Source: an uncultured Selenomonadaceae bacterium
GTDB lineage: Bacteria > Bacillota > Negativicutes > Selenomonadales > Selenomonadaceae
Direction of reading: 5' to 3'
Length of the DNA stretch: 7,940 nucleotides
Assembly (NCBI GenBank): GCA_905233965.1
Contig: CAJOFG010000067.1
Location: 1-7,940, forward strand
Within the stretch, counting starts at the first letter, position 1. Each line of letters opens with the position of its first letter. This document shows positions 5,889 to 7,940 of the stretch, piece by piece. Position numbers and translations under genes: made by a program. The notes under the pieces were generated by a model that saw only the letters and a list, made by a program, of their open reading frames with translations, ran no database searches and had not been told where the DNA came from.

Positions 5889-7772
5889 TCAGCCGAGCAA
5901 TTTTTCTTTCAAATTTTTATAACCTTGCGTGAAATAAAATCCGTTCTGCGCTTCCCTGTGATCGAATCCGTAAGCGCGACGACTTACCGCCAAAATCGGC
6001 GGCGACTGAATACGTTTCGCAACCGACATTCCGGTAAAAAGTTTCCACCAGCGTTCCAAGTCTTCGATAAAATCTTTCGCCGTCGGAAAATATTTTTTCA
6101 CAAGTCCCGGTGCGCAACCGATTTCCTTTTCCAAAATTCCTTCGGCGTACCACTTCAAAATATCTTCCGGCGTTGCCTTGTTCCACCGTTCGATGAATGA
6201 GCGGAATAAAAAATCATGGTAGGGGTATTTCAACGGGTCGCCTTTGCCTTCGTCCACGTTCTGCGCGTTTGAAAGTTCCGCACTCGGCACGATGTCGATA
6301 ATTCCCTGCGGAATGACTTCGCGCCGGTAAATTTTTTCGTTCAGATAATTTGCCAACTCGTAAATTTGAAATTTCCACAAGTCCGCCAACGCCGCCAAAA
6401 ATCCTGCCGCGTCACCGTACAAAGTCGCGTACCCGACGGACGTTTCCGCTTTGTTCGCGTTGCAGGTAAATCCTCCGCCGATTGCCGCCGCCAACGCCGC
6501 CAAAATTCTGCCGCTCCTGTCGCGGGCTTGAATGTTTTCGCGGACGAAGTCGGATATTTTCAATTTCTCCGAAGAATTTTTTTCCAAAAATTTTATCTCC
6601 GTCGATTCAAGTTGCCGGACAGTCAAATCAACCGATTCCTGAATGGGAACGATTGCGTATTTGCAACCCAAATTTTTTGCAAGCTGTTCACTCAATCCCC
6701 GCGTCGTCGCAGAGTTAAAAACGCTCGGCATATTGACGAGCAAAACATTTTCCGCGCCCAAAATTTTCGTGTACAGCGCGGAGGCAACCGCGGAGTCGAT
6801 GCCGCCGGAAATTCCGATGACAACTTTTTTCATGCCGATTTGCCGCAAAAATTTTTCGACTCCGTAATTCAATGCGCGGTAAATCGACGCGATGTCCGGT
6901 TCGTCGGAAAAAGTTTTCGCCGGGAAATTTTTTATCGCGTCAAGTTCGATGACTTCCAAATTTTCTTCGTAAAGTCCGGCGCGACTGACGACTTCGCCGG
7001 TCGAATTGTAAATCGTACTGCCGCCGTCGAAAGTGTAAATCGTTTTGCCGTTGTTCTGCAACCCGATGACGTTGACGTAAAACAGCGGGCAATTCAAATC
7101 TTTCGCGAGAGCGGAAAAAGTTCTGTCACGCGCTCCGCTCTTGCCGAGAGTGAACGGAGAGGACGAAATATTTACGCAAAAATCCGCACTCTGTCCGAAA
7201 AATTTTGCCGGCGAAAATCCGTAATTGTCGCTCCAGGCATCTTCGCAAATCATGCAGCCGACGCGAAAAATTTTTCCGCTCAACTCAATTTGCAACGGCG
7301 CGAGTAGATTTTTAATGTCCGTCCCGAGTTCTTCGGCAAGTTTCTGCAAACCGAAAAAGTGCCGCGTGTCGTCAAATTCCCGGTAATTCGGCAACAGAGT
7401 TTTTATCACGAACGGATACGGCAAATTTTCCGGTTTAATCAATTTTCCGTTTTGCGCGGCGAAAAGTGCGTTGTATTTTCTTGCGCGTCCGTCGTTATTT
7501 TTTTTCGTCCGGTCAACGGCAATGTTTCCGAAAATAATTGTAATGCCGGAGCTTGCCGCGATAATTTTTTCTCCGCAAAGTTCACAGTCGCGCAGAAAAG
7601 AATCCTGCTCCCAAGTGTCGCCGAGCAGGTAACCGGGAACGGACATTTCCGGAAAAATTATCAAGTCGGCATTTTGATTTTTCGCCCGTTCGACGAATGA
7701 CAAAATTTTTTCCGTGTTCACGTCCGGGTGTCCTGCGACAACTTCAATTTGTGCAAGTGCGATTTTCGGCAA
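5889..7772 (-). CDS. nadE: Glutamine-dependent NAD+ synthetase
   Basis: This two-domain, 627-residue enzyme catalyses the last step of NAD+ synthesis, converting deamido-NAD+ to NAD+ with ATP and glutamine. The N-terminal nitrilase-fold glutaminase domain (about 1-280) carries a Glu-Lys-Cys triad: Glu42 in FPEMSVPGY, Lys124 just before LLPNYREF, and Cys176 in MICEDAW. The C-terminal synthetase domain (about 295-627) has the PP-loop SGGIDS at 322-327, the nucleotide-site segment ETSVGYATLYGD near 443-454, and the closing KRIQSPPILAVSRR near 587-599. Length and domain order are normal and no key residue is missing. The start is a TTG at 7772, supported by AAGGAGG seven bases upstream (7780-7786). 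No in-frame ATG is nearby. I see no convincing promoter in the 89-base gap to the superoxide reductase gene, only a poor TTGCAA-N18-TTTAAA near 7846-7875. Transcription may therefore read through from upstream. Confidence 0.97.
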   Translation of the reverse strand: MPKIALAQIEVVAGHPDVNTEKILSFVERAKNQNADLIIFPEMSVPGYLLGDTWEQDSFLRDCELCGEKIIAASSGITIIFGNIAVDRTKKNNDGRARKYNALFAAQNGKLIKPENLPYPFVIKTLLPNYREFDDTRHFFGLQKLAEELGTDIKNLLAPLQIELSGKIFRVGCMICEDAWSDNYGFSPAKFFGQSADFCVNISSSPFTLGKSGARDRTFSALAKDLNCPLFYVNVIGLQNNGKTIYTFDGGSTIYNSTGEVVSRAGLYEENLEVIELDAIKNFPAKTFSDEPDIASIYRALNYGVEKFLRQIGMKKVVIGISGGIDSAVASALYTKILGAENVLLVNMPSVFNSATTRGLSEQLAKNLGCKYAIVPIQESVDLTVRQLESTEIKFLEKNSSEKLKISDFVRENIQARDRSGRILAALAAAIGGGFTCNANKAETSVGYATLYGDAAGFLAALADLWKFQIYELANYLNEKIYRREVIPQGIIDIVPSAELSNAQNVDEGKGDPLKYPYHDFLFRSFIERWNKATPEDILKWYAEGILEKEIGCAPGLVKKYFPTAKDFIEDLERWWKLFTGMSVAKRIQSPPILAVSRRAYGFDHREAQNGFYFTQGYKNLKEKLLG

Positions 7773-7795
7773 TTCAATTCCTCCTTAAAAATAAT

Positions 7796-7839
7796 GCCGC
7801 AAGCCCGGCGAAAATTTTTTTATCCGTCAAACTTGCGGC
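7796..7839. terminator. Hairpin between superoxide reductase gene and nadE, terminator or attenuator
   Basis: GCCGCAAG (7796-7803) and CTTGCGGC (7832-7839) are perfect 8-base inverted arms around a 28-base loop. On the minus strand the hairpin comes after the superoxide reductase stop and is followed by ATTATTTTT, an imperfect T run, and then directly by the nadE ribosome binding site. The long loop and broken T run make it a weak terminator at best. It could allow partial read-through into nadE. Confidence 0.45.
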
Positions 7840-7861
7840 AAGAGTTTTAAATTTTATCGTT

Positions 7862-7940
7862 TTAAATTTTTGCAACCCAAAGACCGTGCAAATTGCAATA
7901 TTCGTAAACCGCCAAAGGCGTATCGCCTTCCGCAATATAA
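7862..7940 (-). CDS. Superoxide reductase (desulfoferrodoxin/neelaredoxin family), C-terminal end only
   Basis: Only the last 25 codons are in the window, ending at TAA 7864-7862. The gene starts beyond the right edge. The visible peptide ends in AVYEYCNLHGLWVAKI. The CNLHG segment matches the C-terminal active-site motif of superoxide reductases, where this Cys and His are two of the ligands of the mononuclear Fe(His)4Cys centre, close to the protein's C-terminus. The enzyme reduces superoxide to hydrogen peroxide without making oxygen and is typical of anaerobes. With so little sequence, I cannot say whether it is the one-iron form or the two-iron desulfoferrodoxin. The downstream hairpin at 7796-7839 may end its transcript, or nadE may be co-transcribed. 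Confidence 0.75.
   Translation of the reverse strand, partial: YIAEGDTPLAVYEYCNLHGLWVAKI

Noticed and set aside
6366..7307. Plus-strand open frame of 313 codons opposite nadE
   Set aside because: It lies wholly inside the well-supported nadE gene, its protein is Arg/Phe-rich without recognisable motifs, and the codon habit of nadE explains the lack of stops.

Overview
This window is ordinary chromosome from an anaerobic, low-to-moderate GC member of the Bacillota (Firmicutes). The order yaaR (DUF327) - holB - ricT - trmN6 matches the yaaR-holB-yaaT-yabB block of Bacillota. The truncated gene at the right edge ends in the Cys-Asn-Leu-His-Gly active-site motif of superoxide reductase, an enzyme typical of anaerobes. 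The long basic C-terminal tail on RicT and the overall feel of the sequence would suit Negativicutes (Selenomonas-like bacteria), but that placement is a guess. No phage, transposon, CRISPR array, tRNA or rRNA gene is visible.

Layout from left to right. (1) Positions 1-3532 are one minus-strand operon, read right to left from a promoter near 3562-3590: yaaR, holB, ricT, trmN6 and then a BrnT-family toxin gene cut by the left edge. Its genes overlap or lie a few bases apart. The ricT reading frame is broken near 1668 by an apparent 23-base loss. (2) Positions 3533-3717 are a divergent promoter region, with a near-consensus promoter in each direction and a 9-bp AT-rich inverted repeat over the minus-strand -10. 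(3) Positions 3718-5810 are a two-gene plus-strand operon: a Gfo/Idh/MocA-family oxidoreductase followed by a ChvE-like sugar-binding lipoprotein without its ABC permease or ATPase. (4) Positions 5834-5870 hold a terminator hairpin shared by two convergent operons. (5) Positions 5889-7772 encode the glutamine-dependent NAD+ synthetase NadE on the minus strand, from a TTG start with a strong ribosome binding site. (6) Positions 7796-7839 hold a hairpin between nadE and the superoxide reductase tail, whose stop codon is at 7862-7864.

Functionally, the left operon combines replication-clamp loading (HolB), RNA-maturation or regulatory factors (RicT, YaaR) and tRNA modification (TrmN6), with a toxin gene appended. 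The plus-strand pair looks like sugar capture plus an NAD(P)-dependent sugar or diol redox enzyme. NadE supplies NAD. No clearly new system is present. The points most worth following are the broken ricT, the toxin gene inside a housekeeping operon, the orphan sugar-binding protein paired with an oxidoreductase that lacks the usual catalytic His, and the operator-like palindrome. No gene-free stretch exceeds 300 bases.
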